From contig OY294069.1 of the NCBI GenBank assembly GCA_958510875.1, positions 179,534,868-179,598,867 on the forward strand: a stretch of DNA of 64,000 nucleotides, written 5' to 3'. Shown here piece after piece: positions 23,263 to 34,183 of this stretch (position 1 is the stretch's first letter; each line of letters opens with the position of its first letter). The translations under genes and the position numbers were made by a program. The DNA comes from Endomychus coccineus (lineage: Eukaryota > Arthropoda > Insecta > Coleoptera > Endomychidae). The notes under the pieces are model-generated. The model worked only from the letters and a program-made list of their open reading frames with translations, did not search any database and was not told the DNA's origin.

Positions 23263-23344
23263 AACCTACAAATTTCATATCTATTCATTTCAGTTGTAAA
23301 ACAATAATGAACTACAAATTAAAAATTATCTTGGTCAAGGGTGG

Positions 23345-23865
23345 TTGTGGAATGTAAAACGAAATGTTAACTTTCAACCTTTTACAAGGTCGCAATAGTC
23401 ACAAACGGGGTCGAAAACTGTTTTAAATTGGTTAATTTTCGATAAATCGAATGACGTTCACGTGAGGGGCGCGTAGCTCGCGAGTTGGAAAAGTGCAAAT
23501 CTTCGGAACGTATAACGTCTTTGCAAGGAATTTTCGCATGCGGTTTTCACTCCATGTCGTTAGTTTATGAACGGGGCCAACTAAAGAGCATAGTCTCGGG
23601 CCCCAAAATGTCGATTAGATAGGAAAATTTAATTAAAATAGAAACAGGTACTCTCAGGTCTCAGCTACGCACGTCCAACGTATAAACTCTAACTGATGCG
23701 TAGCGAGCTCCTAGAGGCATATGTCAAAATCATTTCGTTCGTAGCTGATTATATAGGACGTCTGGCGTTCATGCAATTGTGTTTTTATACAATTCGAACC
23801 TTCTAATTTCGATAGGCCACGTGAAAATCCCGGAGTCTAAAGCGCTAGAGTGTTATAACATTCGT
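23345..23865 (+). repeat. Shared segment X, copy 1
   Basis: This segment matches 37390-38010 in reverse orientation. Shared landmarks include CGAAATGTTAACTTTCAACC, ATAAATCGAATGACGTTCAC, CATAGTCTCGGGCCCCAAAA and AACTCTAACTGATGCGTAGC-like sequence. The flanking Helentron-type ends are in the same orientation in both places, so X is inverted relative to them. No coding frame is recognised. A nested element such as a solo LTR is possible but not shown. Confidence 0.65.
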
Positions 23866-24024
23866 ATAAAATATAGAAATTTCTCACTTTTAGAAACTTC
23901 AAATTAATTAATTAATTTTGACACATGTTAGGTTTTTAGGTCTTACATTATTTTTCGTTACGGAATTTCTTGATTCGGTCGCCGCGTTCAAAGCCCGCGA
24001 TAAAAGCTATATGCAATAGCTTAA

Positions 24025-25099
24025 AAGTTCTTTGATATTTTGTTCTAGAAAAACATATCCTCGACAGAAACTCCATTATATTCAAACCTCTTCAAGTTGA
24101 AAAATATGCCAAACAGTTGAAATAAGCATTTAGGGGGAATTGAGAGCGAGGTTATTGGGAAATACGTAGATTCGATCTATCGTACAGTTAGGATTAGGGA
24201 ATTTCATGAGAAATAAAAGAATTTGGTCTGTCACGCGACCTTTCGTGCATGTCGTTCAAACGAATGTAATAAAGCAATTGACAATATATACAGCGTATGT
24301 GAAAAGTTTTGTATTATAAAGTCGCTGAGGCCAACGTGATACTCGTTTTCGTCTCGATCAATCTAGTTCCAATTGATAACGGCCGCGAGCTGTGTCGATT
24401 AAAAAAAAATTCGGTACCCTAGCTTAGCTTAATTAATGAAATTATTTCTTTTAGTAATCTTCGAACCTCTCTCCTAGCTTGCCTCGCCTGCCCTCAGGGC
24501 CGACCCTGATGATCTTGTTCTAAATAATCAACACAGAATGAATATAAATTCTGAATCATCTGGAAATAAGGAATGAAAGAACCTAGTGAGTTGTTCGTAC
24601 CTGGTACAAATCTTCTTCGAAACGTGATGTATCCAGATAGTGCTTGAGAATTTTGAAGACAGGCTATTAAGAACATTCATTTGTTTAAAACTTTTCGCCT
24701 GCAGGTGTTACTTCGATAGATTGAAGAAATTATTTTTAAAAGATAAACTAAAAATAGAATTTACAAAAATAACTTATCTACCTACCTTGAGTTTTTGATA
24801 GTCATAATCCGTCTTTTTCATGAGGTAGCCAACAGCTTGGAATAAAATAAATTGCCGGCCAGTTAGTGGTAATACGTTCCTTTTTATTTTTAAATTTCGC
24901 TTCGGATTATCAAATCTATACCTACAGACGTCTTTCGACCATGTCCAATTTTCGAGAATACTAAAATTTGAATTGGTTTGTAAATTAGTTTATGATATAT
25001 AGTTATTTCGAAATACTGGCCGAATTCAACATTGTGATGTTACATTCCCCGTTGTTGTATATTATTATTTATCAATTGGTCACAACAGCTGAATATATT
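24025..25099. other. Non-coding stretch
   Basis: No recognisable gene. 24230-24420 is somewhat richer in CpG, with a GTATTATAAAG motif at about 24311, but I see no firm promoter structure. Confidence 0.3.
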
Positions 25100-25215
25100 T
25101 CTTCTGACAATTGGCACGGAATAGAAAACCAAGTAAATGTGAAGCGGTTTTTGCAATGAACCTCACATGACCGTCCCATGAGAGGGTGCTCAACAGATCA
25201 CAGATACTAGTGCAA
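25100..25215 (-). pseudogene. LINE reverse transcriptase thumb fragment
   Basis: The minus strand reads STLSWDGHVRFIAKTASHLL followed by GFLFRA without interruption, the thumb segment of the same CR1/Jockey-like LINE family found at 13210-14650. It is a short orphan fragment. Confidence 0.7.
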
Positions 25216-26084
25216 TGGTTCTATAGTTATCTGTCATGATAGTGATGAGAGTTCAAAATGATTTTATTTCTGACCGAGATATCATAAGCTTAGGATAACT
25301 TTGCAAACGAACGGAAAGAGAAATGTAAATTATTTTAAGTAGCGTTACGTTCAAAGATTTTAATACGGCACATGAATTTAAAGACACCAAACGCTACTAT
25401 CAAGTAATATTATAAACATACCTATGCCTCAGATATAGTTGTCCACTATTATTCCACTCTCCACCGTGTTAGTACCTCCTAAACTGTAAAAGACACAGGA
25501 AATGTTAAATTTAGAATTATTTCTGTACTAACGGAAACAAACAGTGAGAAAAATAGTTTTTCCATGGGACGAGCGGCATTACTCTTCAAGTTATAAAAGG
25601 TGAAAACATTCAAAATATCCATTCACTGGATAAATGATATAAGCCAGAAATTAGGAGGAAACGCATTCACAATAAATCAAGAGCTCCCTTAAGCTAGCAA
25701 AGCAAAGTGAGCAGAATGACTTCTAACATATTTTAAAATATAGGTGCTTTAGCGTTTTAGAAAATATAATGTTTTGCTAGCTTAACATAAAGCTGGCAAA
25801 GCATTGAAAAAATTAATGCGGCGTGGCCCAAATCAGAAAGAATGATATAAAATAATTTAGTGCTGTATAGACATAAATCTCCACGTGCAACAAGGAACGC
25901 AATGATATGATAATACCACATAAGCAAGAGAGACGCACTGCTGTGCCCCTCCTCTTACCCCACCCGAGGCATACACAGCGACTCGCACATTCTCCCGACT
26001 GGTGCTGGTATGATAATTTTACGTCCTACGTCCTGAGCTGACCGCCCTGAAATTGTAATGCTCTCTCAACATATAGCCAAGCTA
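25216..26084. other. Non-coding stretch
   Basis: No recognisable gene or repeat. GCTAGCAAAGCAAAG-like and GCTGGCAAAGCATTG-like motifs near 25690-25800 form a loose local duplication. Confidence 0.3.
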
Positions 26085-26530
26085 TTCTTTACGCTCTCAT
26101 GAAACCACCATACCCGAGATAAATATTTTCCGAACCTGTATATGCTACTAAATATACCTTTAGTATAACTCCCTTGGGACATTATAGATTCTATAATTCC
26201 CTCTAGTTCATTGAACTTGGTGATATCTCGTTTCTCATGTATAGTCACCATCGATTTGAGCATTGACCATTCAGAATTCAGACTATACGTTTCTGACTGC
26301 AACGAATAAACACAATTACATACTACCAAATCTACCGAACAACATAGAAAATTCCTTACCAGTTCTTGAAAATATGCCAGAAATACAGTTTCAGTGGCAT
26401 CTTTTGGCATAACATTTTTCCGTGTCAGTCACTCCAGATATATTTTATATTCTTTTTTGTATTCGGCTTCACTTTTCGATGGAAATAATGATTCTCTTGC
26501 TTTTTCAGCATTTTTCAAGATATCCTCCAT
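26085..26530 (-). pseudogene. Crypton-like tyrosine recombinase, N-terminal part
   Basis: The minus-strand frame starts at ATG (26530) with MEDILKNAEKARESLFPSKS and continues EAEYKKEYKIYLE, stop, LTRKNVMPKDATETVFLAYF. After removal of a 63-nt intron (26297-26359; donor CTG|GTAAGG, acceptor TTGCAG|TC) it reads QELSETYSLNSEWSMLKSMV and ITKFNELEGII. This matches the core-binding (SAM-like) domain of Crypton-type tyrosine recombinases and their domesticated relatives (SENVLLAYFQELS..., YYSMLKSTL). The stop at 26429-26431 replaces an expected Trp (TGG to TGA). The catalytic domain with R-H-R-Y is absent, and similarity fades after about 26170. Splicing improves the match, which supports a real intron. 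Confidence 0.6.
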
Positions 26531-26614
26531 TATATTTGGGATAGAAAACACGTTTTTAACGCAAACACAGCTTGATAACAAAGCTTTGTTTGTAAACAAG
26601 TAACATAGCATCAA

Positions 26615-28379
26615 CCTAGCAATAACAAAACTTCTATAATAATCAACGGTACCTGATTCAAATATAGCGGAAAGGTAATGAATTGATGCATTTATTCCGT
26701 TTTAAAAATGAACAAAATTTCATTGAAATCGGTCAGAAATAAAATTATCTATGTACCACGGGAATTAATGAGCCTTGATAACTTAAGGCAATTGCTGTCC
26801 CTCGGGCCAGCGGCCCTCGGGACACAAACTTTGCCATCGGTAATTAAGGCCCTCATAATTCCCTTGATACATAAATAACTATTAAGCAAAGCTGTTGAGT
26901 GTTGTGCCAGACTGGATTCCAAATGCTTTCGTTCATTTCTAAAAGCTGTTCATGTCAATAATAGCAGAAAATTGACAATACATCTATAACCGGTGGTACA
27001 ATAAATGTAGTCAACCAAAAGTCTAATAATATAGCACTCTGCTGCGAGAAGTATGCACGAGTACCTTCCTAACTGACAAACATCGCGTTCAACATTTCCA
27101 AACTGTTGATTCTCATTTTTGGAACAACAAGCTGTGATATGCCACTATTTCCAGCATTACCAGCTACTTTAGTTATTAGTTTGAGATTTCTTTCGAATAT
27201 TGCAATGTTCTTCTACATTGCGTTGATTTTTCTCGCATACACAATATTCCTGGGTAGCAGGTCTTCTGGCTTCTTGTTTTTCCTGGTTTTGGCACTGACC
27301 GTTGTTAAAGATGCCAGTTGTACCACCAAGACGTGCAGCCCAATTTTGCAATTAACTAGTTCAAATGTGCATATTGCAAGTCTAGCTAATGAAGAATATA
27401 ATAAGCGATTAAGGAACAAAGCTTACACTGAACGAAATCATCAAAAACTCGCTTCGCTATACGATTAGCTTGCTTAGTGAAGGTCTACTATATTCCTAGT
27501 TCATGAGCCAAAATTCAAATTATTCTGTAAAATAAACGGAAATGCGTTCGCGTGTTTGGATCTATCAATCTCCTCCGAAATACCGCAAAGATTAGATTAA
27601 TGATAGATGTATCGGACAGAATGAGATTTATTATCTATAAAGTTAATTCGGTGCAAAGCATATTTACAATCCATAAATCAACACGTTTATTAACTCTAAT
27701 ATTATTTGGCACGTATCCCATCAGGATTCGCGGAACTGTTGAATGAGACTACAATAGCCCACTTTGTATTCTCCGTAGATTCGATTCAAATTGCGGGAGA
27801 AGCTCAAGCCAACTTATTCCATGGAATTTTGATAAAGGATCATTATGGACTGAGATGACACTTGGGACCACAGTGTTGTTAGTTTGGAAGACGCTTGTCC
27901 ATACTTCTCGCGGTAGCGTGCTGTATTATTATGCTTTTGGTTGACTATATTTATTATACCAACGGTTATAGACGCATTGTAGATTTTTTGCTATTATTGA
28001 CTTATCATGAATAAATTTCTGTAATAAACAAAAGCATTGTGAAACTATTCTGGTACAACACTTAGCAGCACTGTTTAAAATCATTTCAAGCTCTCAAGTT
28101 CTTCTCTTTTGGAAGTTCCCATATCATGACAGATTAGTAGAATTTAAATAAACTGATTCACATATTTATACAGGGTGCTTCATAACGAATGTGCCATAAA
28201 GCAGCTGTAGCTACCTTGGCAAACTAGAATTATTCGGATTGTCTGGCAACCTTTTATTATTTTTCCGCTCGTAACTTGAAAACAGAAGACACCTTGTTCA
28301 GTTTCGTGGGGAACAGTCGGTTGAATTCTCTGTATCATGCAGTGTCTGTCGGGGATGTATTATTACTTCATTATACTTT
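26615..28379. other. Non-coding stretch
   Basis: Open frames on both strands around 27106-27468 overlap each other, and neither resembles a known family. At about 28170 TACAGGGTGCTTCATAACG looks like one end of a Tc1/mariner-type element, with no partner end recognised. Confidence 0.3.
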
Positions 28380-28850
28380 GACATATACGTATGAGTATTC
28401 TGGATGATCTAACAGTAAGTGTCGTCCTGTATGCTGATGACATGGAAATATTAACCATTAAGAGCTTGCTTATCTTTACAGCATTGCAAGAAGCATTAAT
28501 CAGCTTGAGCGTATAGTGTGTGAAGGGAAAACAGTATTTAATTCCATGTAAAATCGGAGTTACTTCTTCTGTATCCCCAAAGCACAATATTATAACATAC
28601 GATTATTCCGTTGAGGGTGTAACTCTCGATAGTGCGGAAGCTTTCGTAGACGTTGGTGTAACATTTACGATTTATATGAACAACATAGAAATGATTAGTT
28701 TTAGATCTCTCGATTTCGTTATAAGTAACTTTCGATGTGCAGAATTCACGGCCTCGACACTTTGTATCTTGGTTAATGATAATTTGACATCGAAACTAAC
28801 GTTGATTTTAAATAATTCCTCGCAAACGCTTTGACATCTGTCTTAAATTT
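28380..28850 (+). pseudogene. Jockey-like LINE reverse transcriptase fragment
   Basis: The plus-strand frame reads DDLTVSVVLYADDMEILTI, with the YADD active site intact, then LQEALISL, KGKQYLIPCKIGVTSSVSPK and, after a frame change, DVGVTFTIYMN and NFRCAEFTASTLCILVN. The spacing matches the region from motif C to the thumb of Jockey-clade reverse transcriptases. At least one stop and one frameshift are present. It differs from the commoner CR1-like family in this window, which uses FADD. Confidence 0.6.
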
Positions 28851-30239
28851 TATTTAACGCGAAAACATCACTAGTGGATTTGAACTTATATTTCATTTAA
28901 TTATGAGATCAATTTAGGGTGAAAATGGATAATTCATTCTGACTACCTCCATGAAACGGAACTGAGCGCATCGCTCATGATTAGGCCCAACCTTCTAACT
29001 ACTACATAGCGTTTTACTTACCTATTTTGTGAAACAATGCGTCTGGCCAAGTCCAACTCACGAAACTCGTAAACCGATTTAGTGCAAAACCGCGGTTTTC
29101 ACAGTTAATAAGGTTCAACAAACATTCGACGCAGATGGAAATAGGATGAGCGTGTATTATTAACACGCCTGTTGATCAGTAATTCATCTAGCTATAACTA
29201 GACGATAGATTCGATTGATTCATTTTGCTTGAAATGTTTGTGGTGAGCATACATAATTTTCCAAAATAACTGTACGAGAATATAATAGAAACCAGGCCCA
29301 ACCTTCTACACATCGTTTTACTCGCTTATCTTGAAAGGCTATACAATGAGTTCAACTTGCTCCAACTTACATTATATATAGTACCAATTGGGTGACCGGT
29401 GAATTGGCATTTTGCTCTTAGTCCGCACATACAGCTCTATGTGCGGACAAGTCAACTGAAAGACGTTTCTACATTGTCGTGCAGCTTAGACAGTGCTGTC
29501 GAGCTGAATAGAAAGGCATCTGTTGCGCATAAGCGCTGTTCATTCTATCGGAAGAGCATGCATTTTGTCGACAAAGAAACCGCATAATACTAGATAAGTT
29601 TGCAAGCTGGCATCAAGAGCTGTGATATTACGGAAACCTTTCACATTAGGAACATGCTGCGTTACTACTTTTAGTACCTACTCTTGTATATAGCAATTCG
29701 TAAAACTTAAGCTGTTGCAAATAATGTAGCAATGGATCATTGGATGTGGCAAATATAACTTTAGTTTGTAGCTTATGTACAATTCTATAAATATCAAATC
29801 ATTTCCTCAACGTTCGATTTCAAGGTACATAACAATAAACGTGAAAATAGTTTTTACGAGGGTCGATTCAATGACTAGTCTGAATTCACTCAGCGTTTGC
29901 GAATAACATTTATTCCGATTGTATTTGTTCTTTGCATTCTCTTTATGATATTAGTTCTTGATTTAGGTATCATCGGTTTTCGATTAGCAGTTTGGGTTCA
30001 AGAACGAGACAGACGATGCTTGTTCAACCATCTCTTACAGAAATATGAATACCGCATCAGAAAATGTTTGGATAACCAAGCTGTTCCAACACCATCTACC
30101 AGAACAGTAAATACTCCAGTGAGAGTTAATACAAAACACATTTCATGTTTAAATCCTTCAATTAACAAAGTGTTGGTTCTACAGATTGATCAGTAAGAAG
30201 CTAGGAATTATCAACTGAATTTTAATCTGAAATTAAGAT
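28851..30239. other. Non-coding stretch with one unassigned open frame
   Basis: 29897-30196 (+) is open for 99 codons from a TTG and begins with a hydrophobic stretch, but it has no ATG start context and no recognised similarity. I do not call it a gene. Confidence 0.3.
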
Positions 30240-30370
30240 AATAGGACAATCATGTGAGGTTCATTACGAAAACCGCTTCACAAAACTTTGTTTTCTATAC
30301 CGTGCCAAAAGCTGCTTTACATCCCAGCAGCTCCTCATAATTCACAAAGGAACATAGAGAATTCGTTGTT
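30240..30370 (+). pseudogene. LINE reverse transcriptase thumb fragment
   Basis: Two plus-strand frames together give HVRFITKTASQNF and LFYRAKSCFTSQQLLIIHK, the same thumb segment as at 25100 and 56240, with one frameshift. It is an orphan scrap. Confidence 0.6.
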
Positions 30371-31009
30371 GATTTATAGTTACTAACTTGAGCTTATACA
30401 ATTCCTTGATTCGGCAAGACATGAACCTTTGTACTCACGCTTAGATTTTCTGAATAACTCCAAAATCCTCTTGTAGAAAATTCAAATAATTGATGCTAAT
30501 CAAGAAACATCGGAAGAAGAATTCTAGCATTCAATAGCATTACAATTTGTATGGAAAAATTAGCGGCATGCGGCTTTGCCGTTTGTTTTACGCCAATTCA
30601 ACCCACTGGAATCCCTCAAGATTCCTCATTAGGTATAGCAGTATAGTGGGACGTTCCATCGTTGTAATGAATAATAATTATGGCAAGACCTACCATTATA
30701 ATGATTTCTCAAGAGATCTTTGAGTTATATTAGAAATGAGTCTTCTGGATGAAGTTGACGCGCCTCGGAACCGAAATATGAATATGATAATTAATTAGAA
30801 TACGATCTTCCTCGATTGCTGCTCACTGAATAATTAAACTTACGTCAATTTTCGATTTACAAGGTTCGATCAACATAATCTATATAATATTATATAAATT
30901 TGAAATTTGAATCACTCCAATTCTTTTAATATGTAGTCCCATACAAATTGTCGTTCAAATGCGAGGGGGCATCATCTTTTGGCTAAACTTCGTGCTAAAT
31001 TCCCTAACC
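30371..31009. other. Non-coding stretch
   Basis: Nothing recognisable. Confidence 0.35.
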
Positions 31010-31280
31010 TCGTGTCCGAACAATCGAAGTGCAGTTTCTGAGATCAATCACCTCACTGGGAGATTCGTACTCCTCGTAGTTCTTGGTGTAGAGACTCATT
31101 TAGGTTTACTCAGGGTTAACTGCCTTATCTGAGCACACCAGCGTTCAACTGGTTCTATCTTGACCAAAAATATCATTCTATTTGCCACAATAAGGATATC
31201 ATTGGCATATGAAATTATGCCTCTTCATTCTCTGAGGATTCCGTCCACTACGAGGCACCATATTAGGAGTGATAGTACCC
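31010..31280 (-). pseudogene. R1-like LINE reverse transcriptase fragment
   Basis: Minus-strand frames give LLIWCLVVDGILREMKR, then YANDILIVANRM (motif C, YADD changed to YAND), ERWCAQIRQLTLSKPK and LYTKNYEEYE. This matches the R1-like pattern LVVDSILRRL, YADDILLLV, WC...LTVNPSKT, LFTK.YK. Stops and frameshifts are present. Confidence 0.6.
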
Positions 31281-31393
31281 TCATCAATAATCATCGTCAT
31301 AATCAGTTGAGGAGAGGGGGTTTAGACCTCAGATACACTCAGGCCACTCAGTTGGTCTCATTGTACACCCCGTGGTCAGAGGCCTTTTCTATT

Positions 31394-31625
31394 CTAGCAG
31401 GTTTTGGCCCACCAGAAATCCAAAATATTGCCAGTGCTGGCTTCCATAAGTTCTTCTGTGAGCAGTTTTGCTTCTCCGAAGTGTCGGTGCCAAAGGGATG
31501 CTAATGCTGTGCATTCCAACAGGATGTGAAAGGCAGTTTCTTCCGCTTTTCTACATTTCCTACATATAGGGTCATCTACAATGCCCATAGTGTGAAGGTG
31601 TTTGTTGAGACGACATGTTAAAAAT
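31394..31625 (-). pseudogene. R1-like LINE C-terminal zinc-knuckle fragment
   Basis: The frame reads TCRLNKHLHTMGIVDDPICR, then KCRKAEETAFHILLECTALA and SLWHRHFG, the cysteine/histidine-containing C-terminus of R1-like LINE ORF2 (C..C...H....C). It is open for 64 codons to a stop at 31394. It lies upstream, in minus-strand direction, of the reverse-transcriptase fragment at 31010-31280, the reverse of the order in one element. The two are therefore separate insertions or a rearrangement. Confidence 0.75.
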
Positions 31626-33264
31626 TTGTCTGAAATTTATAAAATTTTCCCGATTTATCGATCATTGTATGAATTTTTCGAGAAAAAGTGCTTGGATTTG
31701 TGTTCAGCGACTCAAAAAACCTCCTAGAACCCTGTAGTATAGGAATCTTCCATCCCTATACGAGTTTACTCAAAATCCCCGAATTATAGAATGCGACCTT
31801 ATTTCTATTAATATTATTGTAAGTATATGTTTAGATCTCGGATCTGGGTTACAAAGCAATATGTTTAACATATTACACCCATTGTTTGGCACAGATACCT
31901 TGCCATCCTAGACTAGTTTAGTAGGACAATAACAATAACAGTATATGACACAATATATATACTTATGTAGGACATTCGGATATTCATAATATATTCATAT
32001 ACATCATTCATGCAGATTGACGGTATTGTCAATGATTCGTACTTGTATTTATTGTAATTATAGGGAGTGAGACATTAAGCTATAATGGCGTCGAACTCTA
32101 CGTTTGAGTAAAGTGTAACTCTGTTGTAAGTGTTGTGTTTCAATCGCCTATGCCTCCACCAGGACCACGGGTCAGTTTAGGGCAGACCGCCCAACCTTAA
32201 GAGCTGATCCCCACAACCCATTTTGGAGCAATAATTTTCATTTTTCGATTAATTAAAAATTATCTTCAAAATGGGATTGAAAATAGGGTTATTATAGCAG
32301 ACGAGATTGAATTGAGTGAGATTGGAAAGTCGCTCAGTATTCACGAATGACCTTTTTCTTCAGATTCGACCTCCTGAAACGAGGTTAGTTAGTCCGCCTA
32401 GTTCCCCACTTTACAGACTGGACTATATATAAAATTTCAAAAATACTTATTCAAATACACTTTAATGTTTAATTTTCTTCAAACATAAGCTTTTTTGACT
32501 TGAAGAAGATACTAACGAAAAGATTGAAAGCACCAGTATAACTGTAAATTTTCTTCAGAATAGATTGCAATGGCATGACTAACCCCCGGGTCGAAATTGT
32601 GCTCAATTGACGCATATACATGAGTATAATTCAAATTAATATTGCCTTGCATAGAAGCAATAATAACAATTATTGAATGCGAAGCTCATCTGTTATAGGG
32701 CTATAAGCAGTGCCCAATTCACAGACGACGGAAATCAATGTTGCTTATCAGACGATGAAAACGCAACAAGCCGTAAGCTGAATAATCCGAACTATAGTTC
32801 ATTTTCAGTCTAACAGTTGCAATTCTGCATTAATCGATTTTGGAATTGCATCCCTTTGAGTGAATCCGTTGCTTCAGTAGGTGGTTATTAGAAATTAATG
32901 TGTTCAGTCAATGGGAGTGGCTGTTCCTTAAGTTTGTAATGTGCTCTAAGATTAATTTTGAATGTGAGTGCGGATATGATCAGATGGAATTGGCTGAAAT
33001 CCAGAACACTCAGTTGTCAAGACTACAACTTGGATTGAAAATTTTGTCATTCACTGGGTTTACTTCTCTCACCGTACGTGGTATGGTAAACAGTCAAAAA
33101 CATATACGTGTTATAATGGGAATTTCTCACGTTCAAACATTGTTCAATTAAAAATTTCATGGAATATTTGATTGAAATAGTGTATGTAGAATTAATTAAT
33201 TAATCATTATCCATTTAAAATAAACAATGACGATGTTGATGTTTCAGGTGCTATGTTTGGAATT
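31626..33264. other. Non-coding stretch
   Basis: No recognisable coding segment. A short open frame at 32900-33151 (+) has no known similarity. Confidence 0.3.
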
Positions 33265-33849
33265 GTGGTCACAATAGCCGACGTTTCGCTAACCATTACC
33301 GGTGGCATCTTCAGGGCAGACTTGAGGCTTGAACTGAAACTGATTCTACTGGTTTCTGTAGCCGCATTCATTGTAGGAGAAAATACTTCACGCTAAACGG
33401 TCCACTACCTTTATTCCTATTCCGTTCTGGCACATGACCCTGCCGTTGTGTAATCATGTGCGAAGAAGAAATTTTCTAGGATAGGTTTCCAAATGTTGCG
33501 AAGATAATATCTTGTGTCACGGATTAGATTTTTTGGATGTTTTCTGATTTCTATAGCTTCAAATATTTTTCGTTGATCGATTTGGCCATAAGTAATTCGG
33601 TCGAGAACCAACCAATCGGAGATGCTGAAAGCGTATCTGAAAGTTCAGGGTGAAGGCCAAAGAGGGTTATATTAATGGAATTAATCTCGCGTCTTGTATA
33701 CTTGATTCACGAATCAAAGCTAAATTAGTGCGTTTAAATATGTTTTTGGATGAATGTGATTGTATTGGATGGGATATCTTAAGGAAATTGGGAATTAAAT
33801 TATGATCACGAAAACGACAAAGAAAAGTAAGTGAGCAAAGTAGACTCAC
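33265..33849 (-). pseudogene. Penelope-like element, internally deleted, with 3' tail
   Basis: The minus strand starts (33840-33700) with SLTFLCRFRDHNLIPNFLKI and KNIFKRTNLALIRESSIQDA, which matches the N-terminal region of Penelope-like polyproteins. After a break it continues (33611-33417) VLDRITYGQIDQRKIFEAIE and IRKHPKNLIRDTRYYL, the C-terminal end beyond the GIY-YIG endonuclease (KIREAIEI.KHP.N.NRD). The reverse transcriptase between them is deleted. The non-coding tail (33417-33265) is homologous to the arms at 1385-1706 and holds a hammerhead-like core at 33277-33320. This ties the family 2 tail to a Penelope-like protein. Confidence 0.65.
33277..33320 (-). ncRNA. Hammerhead-like core, family 2, in PLE tail
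   Basis: On the minus strand: GCC then CTGAAGA, a stem II candidate (GC-C-ACC with GGT-TA-GC), GAAAC, GTC and GGC. Stem I is GCC with GGC. Stem III is essentially absent. Hammerheads with near-zero stem III are known in Penelope-like elements and may act as dimers. Confidence 0.4.
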
Positions 33850-34183
33850 CAGTTTGGTGCAAAGATTTGCCACGGTTCTGGATTTCTTCTAGATATCCTC
33901 TCCGTAGAGGTTGGATACCTTGAAAAGTAGACTTCCGCGGCGGATATGCCATAACGTTTCCATCATTTTCTCTTAATTTCTGCTGTAATCGTTCCCTTTG
34001 AAACATGCCAATCAAATTAAGATATTCTGAAACAAGTCTCTGAGTGTAATAAACGTAATCTGGCGAGAAGTAAACTAATTTATCTACGTCCATAAATATT
34101 ATTTCATAGGAGTTGCCGTTCTCTAAATATTTATTCTCATTAAACCTTATTATATATAGCAGCTCCATAACTAATTGATTCAA
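33850..34183 (-). CDS. Possible internal exon of an unidentified gene
   Basis: On the minus strand a 334-nt open segment is bounded by an acceptor-like TTTTCATGCAATTCAG before 34183 and a strong donor ACTG|GTGAGTC after 33850. It would encode 111 residues including EIIFMDVDKLVYFSPDYVYY, LVSEYLNLIGMFQRERLQQK and RRGYLEEIQNRGKSLHQTG. It is charged and has no membrane segment. I do not recognise the family. No partner exon could be identified: a second open piece with VTTLEAILGGAGYISQ lies at 34420-34530 (-), but its donor is weak. A Penelope-like remnant begins just past the donor, so the segment could also be element-derived sequence. Confidence 0.32.

Larger units (their letters stand above)
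21975..24024 (-). mobile_element. Helentron (Helitron2-type) remnant
   Basis: The block is bounded by a left motif (CGTGTGGCACTCGGGGACTG... with AAGCTATTGCATAGC) and a right motif (GATTCGGTCGCCGCG... with GCTATATGCAATAGCTT). The two share an inverted AAGCTATTGCAT core near a small palindrome. The same two motifs bound 36922-38194. Inside, on the minus strand, lies a helicase-endonuclease pseudogene (22150-23262), then a separate shared segment (23345-23865). Helentrons are known for short asymmetric end repeats, subterminal palindromes and an endonuclease fused after the helicase, which fits. The Rep/HUH domain and most of the helicase are missing. Confidence 0.6.

Noticed and set aside
27106..27468. 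120-codon hydrophobic open frame with overlapping open frames on the opposite strand
   Set aside because: Neither strand resembles a known family, and overlapping frames in both directions suggest composition, not coding.
29897..30196. 99-codon open frame with hydrophobic N-terminus
   Set aside because: TTG start, no homology I can name and no splice context.
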